Assembly (NCBI GenBank): GCA_010906935.1
Contig: JAAFHC010000002.1
Location: 1-54,564 of the forward strand
Direction of reading: 5' to 3'
From: Gelidibacter sp.
GTDB taxonomy: Bacteria; Bacteroidota; Bacteroidia; Flavobacteriales; Flavobacteriaceae
Length of the DNA: 54,564 bases
Below the pieces are notes generated by a model that did not search any database, had not been told where the DNA came from, and worked only from the letters and a program-made list of their open reading frames with translations. Of the stretch, positions 46,183 through 54,293 are shown piece by piece (within the stretch, counting starts at the first letter, position 1; the number at the start of each line of letters is the position of its first letter). The position numbers were made by a program, and so were the translations under genes.

Positions 46183-47856
46183 CTAATTTATATTTGTAAG
46201 GATAATTGGATTGATATAGTACATTTTTGTAATGGCTTCTATATTGAATAGCATTTGTTGTTCTTTGGTTATAGAAAGATTTTGCCACTCATCAGAAGGC
46301 GTTATTTTTATTTTTTCAGAATCATTTTTTAAGGTCAATGGTAAATTAAATCCTTTTACACAGTTATTGTATCGGTAGAAAACTTTAGTCTTATTAGGAT
46401 TAAAATAAAACTCAAAATTGGGAATTTTTGTTGTTCTAAGATATTGATCGTATACTCTACTGTAATCGAAATTAAGATGTTTAGAAATATAATTTTCAAC
46501 TTGTTTAGAGCTAACGGTTTGATGATAAAAATCTTTTCCTAACCCTCTTATTACTATGCGAAACAAACTGTCATTATCAATACCATGACGTATGGCATGC
46601 AGCATATTACTCGCTTTTGGGTACATGTCACCACTACCTTGAGCATTAACATTGTAATTAGGTATGATAGGTCGGTCATTTCGTATTCCTTGTCGAATTC
46701 CAGCATTGTAGTCATTACCCGCTTCTTTGCCAAATAGATAACCGACAAATAAAGTTTCACTATAATTTGTAAATCCTTCGTGAACCCACATGTCAGCTAA
46801 ATCGTTTGTTGTGATGTTATTGCCAAACCATTCATGCCCACTTTCATGAATGATAATAAAATCCCATTTCATTCCCCATCCAGTTTTGGAAGCATCATTT
46901 CCTCGATAACCAGGTTTATATCCGTTACCATAAGAAACAGCACTTTGATGCTCCATTCCAGTATGTGAAGTTTCAATTAGTTGATATCCATCTTCATAAA
47001 AAGGATAAGGTCCCATCCAGTATTCAAATGCATTTAACATATTGTGGACTTCTGTAGGCATATAACTTTTGGCTTTTTCTAAGTTGTAGTCCAATACCCA
47101 ATAGTTTAAGTCTAAATTTCCATTTTCTCCTTTATAGTTTTCTTTGAAGTTTACATACTTACCTATATAAGGAATGATACAATAATTACTAATAGGGTTT
47201 ACCACTGCCCATTTGTAAGTGGTAGTTCCGTCATTATTATCTTTCTTAAATTGTAGTCTTCCGTTAGCAACAGCTGTTAAGGTGTCTGGAACAATCATGG
47301 TAAGACTAGCACCTAAATTAGGTTCGTCACTTTGATGGTCCTTACATGGATACCATACTGATGCACCGAGCCCTTGACAAGCCACAGTCATCCAAGGACG
47401 GCCTAAGGTATCTTTAGTCCATATCCATCCTCCATCCCAAGGTGCCTTTATGGCTTCATGTACTTTTCCGTGATAAAATAAGTCTACTTTATGGGTTGAT
47501 GCTACTTTGGATTTTGGTATTTGTATATACCAAACACTACCTTCTTTTTTGAAATTTAATTTTTTCCCTGACTGTAATACACTGTCAATAAGCAAAGGAT
47601 TTTGCAAATCAATTTGCATTTTTGTATTATTTTTTCCTTTAGTTACTTTATAAGTTATAGCGTTACTACCTTGAATTATTTTGTTGTTGTAATCCGGTTT
47701 TACAGTTATGTCATAGCGCATTACATCCCACCACTGTCTTTCTTGAGTTATGCTTCCTCTTAAAGTATCTGCAAGGGTATATACTTTAGAATTTTGTCCA
47801 AAAGTAATTAGATTTAGACAGGATAGAATAAAAATTAATAAATGCTTTCTATACAT
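46183..47856 (-). CDS. M1-family zinc aminopeptidase
   Basis: A 557-residue secreted metallopeptidase (signal ending NLITFGQ). After a beta-saddle N-terminal domain it has HTGMEHQSAVSYG, the exopeptidase (GxMEN-like) motif, and the zinc site HESGHEWFGNN with the downstream Glu in WVHEGFTNYSE. It would trim N-terminal residues from peptides. The C-terminal helical domain of larger M1 enzymes is absent or short, which is common in Bacteroidota. It is the first gene of the three-gene peptidase run, 46 bases before DPP IV. The 280-base region upstream contains no clear promoter box. Confidence 0.92.
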   Translation of the reverse strand: MYRKHLLIFILSCLNLITFGQNSKVYTLADTLRGSITQERQWWDVMRYDITVKPDYNNKIIQGSNAITYKVTKGKNNTKMQIDLQNPLLIDSVLQSGKKLNFKKEGSVWYIQIPKSKVASTHKVDLFYHGKVHEAIKAPWDGGWIWTKDTLGRPWMTVACQGLGASVWYPCKDHQSDEPNLGASLTMIVPDTLTAVANGRLQFKKDNNDGTTTYKWAVVNPISNYCIIPYIGKYVNFKENYKGENGNLDLNYWVLDYNLEKAKSYMPTEVHNMLNAFEYWMGPYPFYEDGYQLIETSHTGMEHQSAVSYGNGYKPGYRGNDASKTGWGMKWDFIIIHESGHEWFGNNITTNDLADMWVHEGFTNYSETLFVGYLFGKEAGNDYNAGIRQGIRNDRPIIPNYNVNAQGSGDMYPKASNMLHAIRHGIDNDSLFRIVIRGLGKDFYHQTVSSKQVENYISKHLNFDYSRVYDQYLRTTKIPNFEFYFNPNKTKVFYRYNNCVKGFNLPLTLKNDSEKIKITPSDEWQNLSITKEQQMLFNIEAITKMYYINPIILTNIN

Positions 47857-48136
47857 GGTATTTTAAGTTTAGCAATAGTTCATTTTGAATACGTGCTTTT
47901 TTTTAAAAGTAAGTAGGTTTCTATTGATACAGTTATGTTTTATTATCAATATTATATATTATATTATCTCTTTGTTTTTTTATAATCATATATTTTGGAT
48001 GTTAAAATAAATTAAGAGAGCCTTAAAAACTATTAATGCGAATCAAGGGTTAAAAATTAAATTTATAAAAGCAGATGCTATTTTCCGAAAATATGTACTA
48101 GTAATCCCTTACTTGATCTTACTTTACTAGCTCTTT

Positions 48137-48698
48137 GAATATCAGTTTTCTGGAAAAGAAAATGATGGCCCCATGGGTTGGGCATTTAACCCTCAATAAT
48201 ATGGTAGAATTTTGTTACAGGATAGAATGAACCCAAGAGGCTCATGGAATTATGATGGAGAAGCAGATTAAGGTAATGGTGCCATTTTTAGAACTGCTTC
48301 AACCATTTTAGCAGAAGATCCCTTGTTTGGCTGGTTTACCTATGGGTGAAGCCATACATTAAAAAATAACACCTTTCATGTTATACCAAAAGATGGTGTG
48401 TTAAGTAAATTTTGGATAGTATCCAATAAGCAAAAAATAAGTATAAGTTATTAATAGAGATTGCTTTAAAAAAGATACACCTATAACCTATTCTAAAGTA
48501 AAAAATGAAATAACATTAACTATTGAAAATAAAGCTAATATTAGTCACAACACAGAAATGACCCTTTTTTCAAAAAACAATTGCCAGGTGTTTATTGACG
48601 GTAAAAAATTAAACCCTATCAAAAACAATCAAGAAAATACAATAACATTTATACTACCAATTAGCAATAAGCAGCATATTATAAGGCTAAAACAATAA
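48137..48698 (+). pseudogene. C-terminal remnant of a second DUF5695-like gene
   Basis: The frame reads GKENDGPMGWAFNPQ, stop, then MNPRGSWNYDGEAD, stop, then GNGAIFRTASTILAEDPLFG and WFTYG, stop. After a frameshift it continues from INRDCFKKDTPITYSKVKNE to KQHIIRLKQ and the natural stop. The block around LAEDPLFGWFTYG parallels ITKDNDLGWLAFGG of the intact DUF5695 protein. Three stops and a frameshift show it is dead. The upstream portion is missing. Confidence 0.6.
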
Positions 48699-48743
48699 AT
48701 GGGTAATAAAAAAGAAATGTGTTGCACTTATGGGTTGAACTAA

Positions 48744-49346
48744 GCTTTCTATTTTAAAATGAAAGACACAAAAAACCTGATTCCCGAAGGACACGTAGTT
48801 GCCAGAAAGCAAATTTTAATTCAGGAAGGAAAAACTGAAACTCCAGAGGTCAATTCAGGCAAATTGAGAACCAAATCAGACAAATCTGAGGTTGAAATAA
48901 GCAATGAAGATATGGAAGTAACTTTCGATAAAAATACAGGATATCTTTTTGCTTATACTTTTAAAGGAAAAAAATTTATCAAAAAGGGACCAGAACCAGA
49001 TTTTTGGCGTGCTCCCACTGATAATTACTTCGGAAATAGTTTTCAGAAGCGTGCAAAGGGCTGTAAGGAAGTCACATGTCATCCGATTTTAAGTGATTTC
49101 AGTATGGGTAAAAACAAAGAGTTTGTTGAAGTGAAAACGAGCTATAAATTAGATTCGGTTTCTTCAGCAATGAATATGACCTATCATATTTATGCTGACG
49201 GAACTATAAAAGTAGATAATCAATTTGAATTTGGTGGCAATACTGGAAATTTAACTTCCCTGCTAAGATTTGGTAATTCCATGATACTACCTTTAGATTA
49301 TAAGAATGTGAGCTGGTATGGTCGAGGTGCGCAGGAAAATTATTAG
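48744..49346 (+). pseudogene. C-terminal fragment of a GH2 beta-galactosidase
   Basis: Contains PEGHVVARKQ, DFWRAPTDNYFGN and the nearly terminal WYGRGAQENY. DFWRAPTDN and WYGRGPQENY are signatures of the C-terminal small-chain domain of LacZ-type GH2 enzymes. The catalytic barrel is absent and the sequence is cut after QENY where it meets a minus-strand S9 fragment. Coding similarity extends upstream of the ATG at 48759 to about 48744. Indicates the ancestral locus also attacked beta-galactosides, as in arabinogalactan. Confidence 0.85.
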
Positions 49347-49488
49347 GAGCATTATAGACCTTTCCATTAAATAGAGTGTCTATAGTGTTCGTTCTTTTAT
49401 AATCGGCAACAGCTCCCTGGGAAAATCCCTGAAAATTCAGGATAAAATTTAGAAGAAAAAGGAATATAAATCGATTCGAATTTTTTAT
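49345..49488 (-). pseudogene. N-terminal fragment of an S9 peptidase paralogue
   Basis: On the minus strand the DNA encodes a signal peptide (FIFLFLLNFILNFQGFSQG) followed by AVADYKRTNTIDTLFNGKVY. This parallels LQDYQKAISVDTLFKDRVY at the start of the S9 peptidase at 24023. The initiating codon is ATA where ATG is expected, and the gene stops at a junction with the GH2 fragment. Only about 48 codons remain. Confidence 0.7.
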
Positions 49489-49568
49489 AGTTCACTTACA
49501 GTAAAAAATAACACATAATTCAAGTGTTAATATAAGTTAATATTAGCTAATTCCCAACTCTTTTTTTG

Positions 49569-49576
49569 TACATTTG
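49569..49576 (+). promoter_or_regulatory. Candidate -7 box of hypD
   Basis: TACATTTG fits TAnnTTTG exactly, in the intergenic region before hypD. No -33 TTG at the usual spacing. If used, the hypD mRNA has a leader of about 180 bases that contains a large hairpin. An AAGTGT half-site lies upstream at 49532-49537 but lacks the second arm. Confidence 0.4.
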
Positions 49577-49609
49577 AAATGAATTAATCTTCGATTAAAT
49601 GCTTCTTAA

Positions 49610-49670
49610 AAAGAACATATCAAACTTAATAAAAACATACAGGATGCTTTTTGAATGTTTGATGTTCTTT
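49610..49670 (+). promoter_or_regulatory. Structured hypD leader
   Basis: AAAGAACATATCAAAC (49610-49625) pairs with GTTTGATGTTCTTT (49657-49670), leaving a two-base bulge. The interior can extend with AAAAACAT and ATGCTTTTT. No T-run follows, so it is not a standard terminator. It may be a leader regulatory structure or a stability element. Confidence 0.45.
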
Positions 49671-49762
49671 GAGCGACCTTTCTAATTCCCTGCCAAAATT
49701 ATTTTAACTTATTGTATCATTATTGTCAGTTTAAAACTGAAACCTGTTTATATTCTAAAATT

Positions 49763-52216
49763 ATGGAAACAAATCAAAATGTATTAAGTCCTGAAAGACC
49801 AGCATCTGCACAAGGTAATTTTTATAAACCAATAACAAATTCCATTGGGCCTGGAATGAATGAACGTATCCAAAAACTTAGAAAAATAAGTTTTGAAACT
49901 GAGCCTTCATTATCTATTGAAAGAGCTTTAATTCAAACACAATTTTATAAAGAAAACTTCGGAAAATATTCAACTCCAGTTTTAAGAGCATTAAATTTTT
50001 TAGAAATCTGTAGACAAAAAACAATCTATTTAGGTGAAGGGGAATTAATAGTAGGAGAACGTGGGCCAAAACCAAAATGTGTGCCAACATTTCCAGAATT
50101 AACCTGTCACAGTGTTGAAGATTTTCACGTATTAAATACGCGTGAAATGCAACGTTATACCATTGCTCAAACAGATATTGATACTTATAAGAAAGAGGTA
50201 ATTCCATATTGGAATGGAAAAACAATGCGAGAACGAATTTTTAGCCATGTTTCAAAAGAATGGTCTAATTTATATGAAGCCGGCTTGTTTACAGAATTTA
50301 TGGAGCAACGTGCGCCAGGACATACAGCTTTGGACGGGAAAATTTATGAAAAGGGAATGCTTGATTTCAAAAAGGAAATTCAAGATCAAATAGAAAAGTT
50401 AGATTTTTTAAATGATGCTGAAGCTACTGATAAAAAAGAGCAGTTAGAAGGAATGAAAATTTCTTGTGATGCAGCAATTTTTTTTGCCGTGCGTCATGCC
50501 GAATTAGCGGAAGAACAATTGGAAAAGGAAGCCAATCCTAAACGCAGGCAAGAGCTTCAAAAAATAGCAGAAGTTTGCCGTTGGGTTCCTGCAAATGCGC
50601 CAAGAACATTCTATGAAGCTATTCAAATGTATTGGTTTGTTCATTTAGGAACTATTACAGAATTGAATGGTTGGGACGCTATGAATCCAGGTCATTTCGA
50701 TCAGCATTTAGCACCTTTTTATGAAAAAGAATTAGCGAAAGGAACATTAACAAGAGAGGAAGCAAAAGAATTATTAAGCTGTTTTTGGATTAAAGTAAAT
50801 AATCATCCCGCACCTCCAAAAGTTGGAATTACAGCAAAAGAAAGTGGAACTTATAATGATTTTACCAATATTAATATAGGCGGTGTAAAAAAAGATGGCT
50901 CGAATGGTGTGAGTGAAGTTTCCTATATTATTTTAGAGATTGTTGAAGAATTACATGTGCTTCAACCTGGAAATTCTGTACATATTAGTTCAAAAACTCC
51001 CGACCGATTTTTAAAAGAAGCCTGTAAAGTAATTAGACAAGGACACGGGTATCCCTCTATTTTTAATGCGGATATTTATATTCAGGAAATGTTGCGTCAG
51101 GGAAAATCATTGGAGGATGCACGAGAAGGAGGTTGCAGTGGTTGTATTGAAGTTGGCGCATTTGGAAAAGAGGCTTATATTTTAACAGGTTATTTAAATG
51201 TTCCAAAAATTATTGAAATTACCCTAAATAACGGTATAAATCCAATTACTGGAAAACAAGTAAGTATTCCAACTGGAGATCCAAGAGAATTTAAAACCTT
51301 TGAGGAATTATACAATGCTTTCTTAAAACAGCTGAATTATATTGTAAATCAAAAAGTTTTGGTGAGTAATTACATAGATAGAATGTTTGCAAAATACAGC
51401 CCAGCAACATTTTTATCAGTAGTAATTGAAGATTGTATTTCAAAAGGGAAAGACTATTATAATGGAGGTCCAAGGTATAATACTAATTATATTCAATGTA
51501 CTGGTTTAGGAACTGTTACGGATAGTTTGTCAACCTTAAAAAAACACATTTTTGAAGATAAAACTTTTTCAATGGACGCACTTTTAAATGCAATTTCAAA
51601 GAATTTTAAAGGCGAAGAAATTATGCGTCAAACCATTATTAACAACACACCATTCTATGGAAATGATGACGATTATGCAGATGCTATTGCTTTGCATGTT
51701 TATAATGATTTATTTAGCGCAATTGATGGACAGCCAAATACTAAAGGAGAAACATTTCATTTAAATATGTTGTCAACAACTTGCCATGTGTATTTTGGAA
51801 AAGTAATGGGTGCAACACCAAATGGACGTTTGGCTTACAAATCAATTTCTGATGGAACTTCACCATCACACGGTTGTGACACTAACGGACCTTCTGCCGT
51901 TATAAAATCGTTAACTAAATTAGATCAAGTAAAGTCGGGCGGAACATTATTAAATCAACGTTTTTTACCAAGTTTGTTAAAACGTGATGAAGATATTGTA
52001 AAATTAGGGCAATTGGTTAGAAGCTACTTTGCATTGGGAGGGCATCATATACAGTTTAATATTGTTGATACTGCAACTTTACTTGCGGCTCAAGAAAATC
52101 CGGAAGATTATAAAGATTTATTGGTGCGTATGGCAGGTTATAGCGATTATTTTAATGATATGAATGCCGATTTACAGCAAGAAGTTATTGATAGAACTGA
52201 AAATGAATCATTTTAA
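49763..52216 (+). CDS. hypD: Glycyl radical enzyme, probable trans-4-hydroxy-L-proline dehydratase
   Basis: An 817-residue enzyme counted from the ATG at 49763; a longer frame to 49712 adds 17 unconserved residues. It is of the pyruvate formate-lyase-like superfamily. The thiyl-radical Cys461 and catalytic Glu463 lie in GGCSGCIEVGAFGKEAY, and the glycyl radical site is Gly792 in RMAGYSDYF, 25 residues from the end. The CIEVGAFGKEAY form fits HypD better than the GCVEP of choline lyase or glycerol dehydratase. HypD dehydrates trans-4-hydroxyproline to pyrroline-5-carboxylate and works only without oxygen. It is directly followed by its activase. Neighbouring prolyl peptidases and beta-L-arabinofuranosidases suggest that the hydroxyproline comes from plant glycoproteins. 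Confidence 0.85.
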   Translation: METNQNVLSPERPASAQGNFYKPITNSIGPGMNERIQKLRKISFETEPSLSIERALIQTQFYKENFGKYSTPVLRALNFLEICRQKTIYLGEGELIVGERGPKPKCVPTFPELTCHSVEDFHVLNTREMQRYTIAQTDIDTYKKEVIPYWNGKTMRERIFSHVSKEWSNLYEAGLFTEFMEQRAPGHTALDGKIYEKGMLDFKKEIQDQIEKLDFLNDAEATDKKEQLEGMKISCDAAIFFAVRHAELAEEQLEKEANPKRRQELQKIAEVCRWVPANAPRTFYEAIQMYWFVHLGTITELNGWDAMNPGHFDQHLAPFYEKELAKGTLTREEAKELLSCFWIKVNNHPAPPKVGITAKESGTYNDFTNINIGGVKKDGSNGVSEVSYIILEIVEELHVLQPGNSVHISSKTPDRFLKEACKVIRQGHGYPSIFNADIYIQEMLRQGKSLEDAREGGCSGCIEVGAFGKEAYILTGYLNVPKIIEITLNNGINPITGKQVSIPTGDPREFKTFEELYNAFLKQLNYIVNQKVLVSNYIDRMFAKYSPATFLSVVIEDCISKGKDYYNGGPRYNTNYIQCTGLGTVTDSLSTLKKHIFEDKTFSMDALLNAISKNFKGEEIMRQTIINNTPFYGNDDDYADAIALHVYNDLFSAIDGQPNTKGETFHLNMLSTTCHVYFGKVMGATPNGRLAYKSISDGTSPSHGCDTNGPSAVIKSLTKLDQVKSGGTLLNQRFLPSLLKRDEDIVKLGQLVRSYFALGGHHIQFNIVDTATLLAAQENPEDYKDLLVRMAGYSDYFNDMNADLQQEVIDRTENESF

Positions 52217-53125
52217 ATGAGTACAGGATTAATTTTTGATATTAAAAAATTTGCCATTAATGATGGACCAGGAATCCGTTTAACGGTATTTTTTAAAGGT
52301 TGTAATTTACAATGTCAATGGTGTCATAACCCAGAAAGCATGTCGCCAAAAGTGCAGAAAATGTACAATGCCAAAAAGTGTATTGGTGCTTTAAGTTGTG
52401 TTGAAAATTGCCCAAATGATGCTTTAAAAATGACTTCTGAAGGGATTGTTACCGATTATAATGTATGTAATTTATGTGGTAAATGTGCTGAGGTTTGTCC
52501 AACAAAAGCATTTGAAATGTTAGGTGCTGCCGTTCCAATTTCTGACTTAATGAAAAAGATTGATAATGAAGCTATTTTCTTTGATCAGTCGGGTGGAGGT
52601 GTAACATTTTCTGGAGGCGAACCATTAATGCATTCAGAATATTTAATTGAAGCATTAAAAGAATGTGGTAAAAGAATGTATCACCGAGTTGTTGATACAA
52701 CAGTTTTTTCAAAATTAGAAACGGTGTTAGAAGTAGCTAAACATACTGAACTTTTTTTGATTGATTTAAAAGTGATGGATTCTGAAAAACATAAAGAATT
52801 TACAGGAGTTGGTAATGAAAAAATTCTTTCAAATATTGTTGCACTAGCAAAAACAAATTGTGAACTTATTTTTAGGATTCCGCTAATTAAAGAGGTGAAT
52901 ACTTCAAAAGAAAATATTAAAGAAACGGCAAAATTTATAAATTCTTTGGAAGGTAATAGAGTTGTGGTAAACTTGCTTCCATATCACAATATTGCAGGAA
53001 ATAAGCATTTAAAATTAGAGAATTCGATTAATTTTAAGGTGTTTAAAACTCCTTCAAAAATTGAAATAGAAGAAATTATTTCAATTTTTGAGATTTATGG
53101 AATTTCAGCAACTTTAGGGGGTTAA
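52217..53125 (+). CDS. hypE: Glycyl radical enzyme activase (radical SAM)
   Basis: A 302-residue radical SAM protein that generates the glycyl radical on the upstream enzyme. The SAM cluster cysteines are Cys29, Cys33 and Cys36 in GCNLQCQWCHNPES. Two ferredoxin-like cluster motifs are inserted (CIGALSCVENCP and CNLCGKCAEVCP, about 55-95), and VTFSGGEPLMH is the SAM-binding GGE motif. It begins on the base after the hypD stop codon, so the two are translationally coupled. Dedicated activases are normally encoded beside their partners, which supports a functional pair. Confidence 0.92.
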   Translation: MSTGLIFDIKKFAINDGPGIRLTVFFKGCNLQCQWCHNPESMSPKVQKMYNAKKCIGALSCVENCPNDALKMTSEGIVTDYNVCNLCGKCAEVCPTKAFEMLGAAVPISDLMKKIDNEAIFFDQSGGGVTFSGGEPLMHSEYLIEALKECGKRMYHRVVDTTVFSKLETVLEVAKHTELFLIDLKVMDSEKHKEFTGVGNEKILSNIVALAKTNCELIFRIPLIKEVNTSKENIKETAKFINSLEGNRVVVNLLPYHNIAGNKHLKLENSINFKVFKTPSKIEIEEIISIFEIYGISATLGG

Positions 53126-53481
53126 TTACCTAAAACTCTACTTAGAATATTTTTTCAATTTTTCTAGCTAATTTTTAAATTAATATTCTAATTCAGGGAA
53201 AAAATAATACGAGTTAGCTTTTAAATTTTTTCTATTGAAGTTGTAAATTGTAAAATACTTTTTCTGAATTTCAATGTGGTATTAAAAAATCAATAACCTT
53301 AAATTCAGATTATTGATAGTCTAATGGGCTGGATAAAAAGCAGGAAATTAGTAATATTCCTGTAAAAAAATAACTAAATAAACCAAAGACAAAATATTAT
53401 GTCAAAAAAAATAATGTCAATTTGTTTACTTCTACACGCATTTTATTATAAAATGAGATAAAGCCAATAAGATTAAACACC
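53126..53481. other. Non-coding AT-rich region after hypE
   Basis: No coding frame of note. Two weak inverted repeats are visible (TCAATAA/TTATTGA near 53289-53315, and CAGGAA/TTCCTG at 53341-53362), neither followed by a T-run on the plus strand. No convincing terminator for hypDE was identified. Confidence 0.5.
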
Positions 53482-53649
53482 TACTCACTCATTTTTTATT
53501 TGATTTGGTATTCGTGAATGCTGAACTATTGTCTTTTATCTTTTGAATCAAATGCTATAACTTTCCCCATTTACTCACCCATTTTTTATTTGTTTTAGTG
53601 TTCGTGAATGCTGAACTATTGTCTTTTGTCTTTTGAATCAAATGCGATG
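53482..53649. repeat. Two-copy tandem repeat with a 90-bp period at the ATPase 3' end
   Basis: Copy A (about 53482-53559) and copy B (about 53572-53649) share TTCGTGAATGCTGAACTATT and flanks with few mismatches. Copy B contains the last codons of the ATPase gene (VIAFDSKDKRQ-stop on the minus strand), and copy A encodes the same ending as a non-coding duplicate. A related piece lies at 91-122. Confidence 0.8.
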
Positions 53650-54293
53650 ACGTTCAGCATCTCACGTAACCTGCTTCTTACCCGGTTTCCATATCGTTGT
53701 TCCAGCTCTTCTGCGTTGAGGTTGGTGGTGATGTGGGTTTTGCTTCGACCCCGCTCAGCAACCAAATTTTTTGAATTTATATATAAATCGTGGCGAGAAA
53801 GTAGTATTTCTCCCATGACATTGCATTCTTTGGTGTAATGGCAGCCGGTTGGTTCTATGCCAAGATCGTCAAAACAGTAGTTTCTGGTTTCGTTGTACCT
53901 GTCTAAAACTTCAAATCCGGTGGCATTGAAATTAAATACGATGTTGCGTGTTGGGATGATTTCATAGTTGGTTTTGTGCGGTGCCAAGTGTGGTAATAAC
54001 TTCATTAAAGATGTTTTTCCGCAACCCACAGGACCCGAAAGCAACAAACCTTTGTTGGTGTCGATTCCCATTTGAGAACAGCTGTAATGGTCTTGAATGA
54101 AGTAGCAGCATAATTTATACAGCAAAAGATCGTCTTCCGGGTAAAGTTTGAATGTTGATCCGAAAAGCAAATAGCCTTTGATGTTGAGGTAAGTTTTTAT
54201 TTTTTCGAAATCGTAGTGAACGATGTCGTTTTTGAGTTCTCCTATTTGAAATTTTGAGGTGCCTTCGATTTTGATGTGTGGTTCTGTTATCAT
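53616..54293 (-). CDS. DnaC/IstB-like AAA+ ATPase
   Basis: A 225-residue P-loop ATPase with Walker A GPVGCGKTS (about 81-89), Walker B-like NYCFDDLG, a sensor region HITTNLNAEELEQRYGNRVR and an arginine-rich RSRLREML. It resembles helicase loaders and the ATPases that accompany phage or integrative-element replication proteins. Its ATG overlaps the stop of the upstream gene (ATGA overlap), so the two are co-translated. It probably belongs to a mobile-element or replication module bordering the catabolic locus, not to glycan use. The 3' end is duplicated in tandem downstream. Confidence 0.8.
   Translation of the reverse strand: MITEPHIKIEGTSKFQIGELKNDIVHYDFEKIKTYLNIKGYLLFGSTFKLYPEDDLLLYKLCCYFIQDHYSCSQMGIDTNKGLLLSGPVGCGKTSLMKLLPHLAPHKTNYEIIPTRNIVFNFNATGFEVLDRYNETRNYCFDDLGIEPTGCHYTKECNVMGEILLSRHDLYINSKNLVAERGRSKTHITTNLNAEELEQRYGNRVRSRLREMLNVIAFDSKDKRQ

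Noticed and set aside
49532-49550. Possible seventh AraR operator before hypD (AAGTGT followed by AGTTAA)
   Set aside because: Only one arm matches; the second arm lacks the ACACTT core, so it is within chance for AT-rich DNA.
53482-53649. CRISPR-like repeat
   Set aside because: Only two copies, about 78 bases each, with a 12-base gap; no array or cas genes are present.
53608-53838. Plus-strand 76-codon frame over the ATPase 3' end
   Set aside because: Antisense to the ATPase, whose Walker motifs and coupled overlap with the upstream gene make it the real coding strand.
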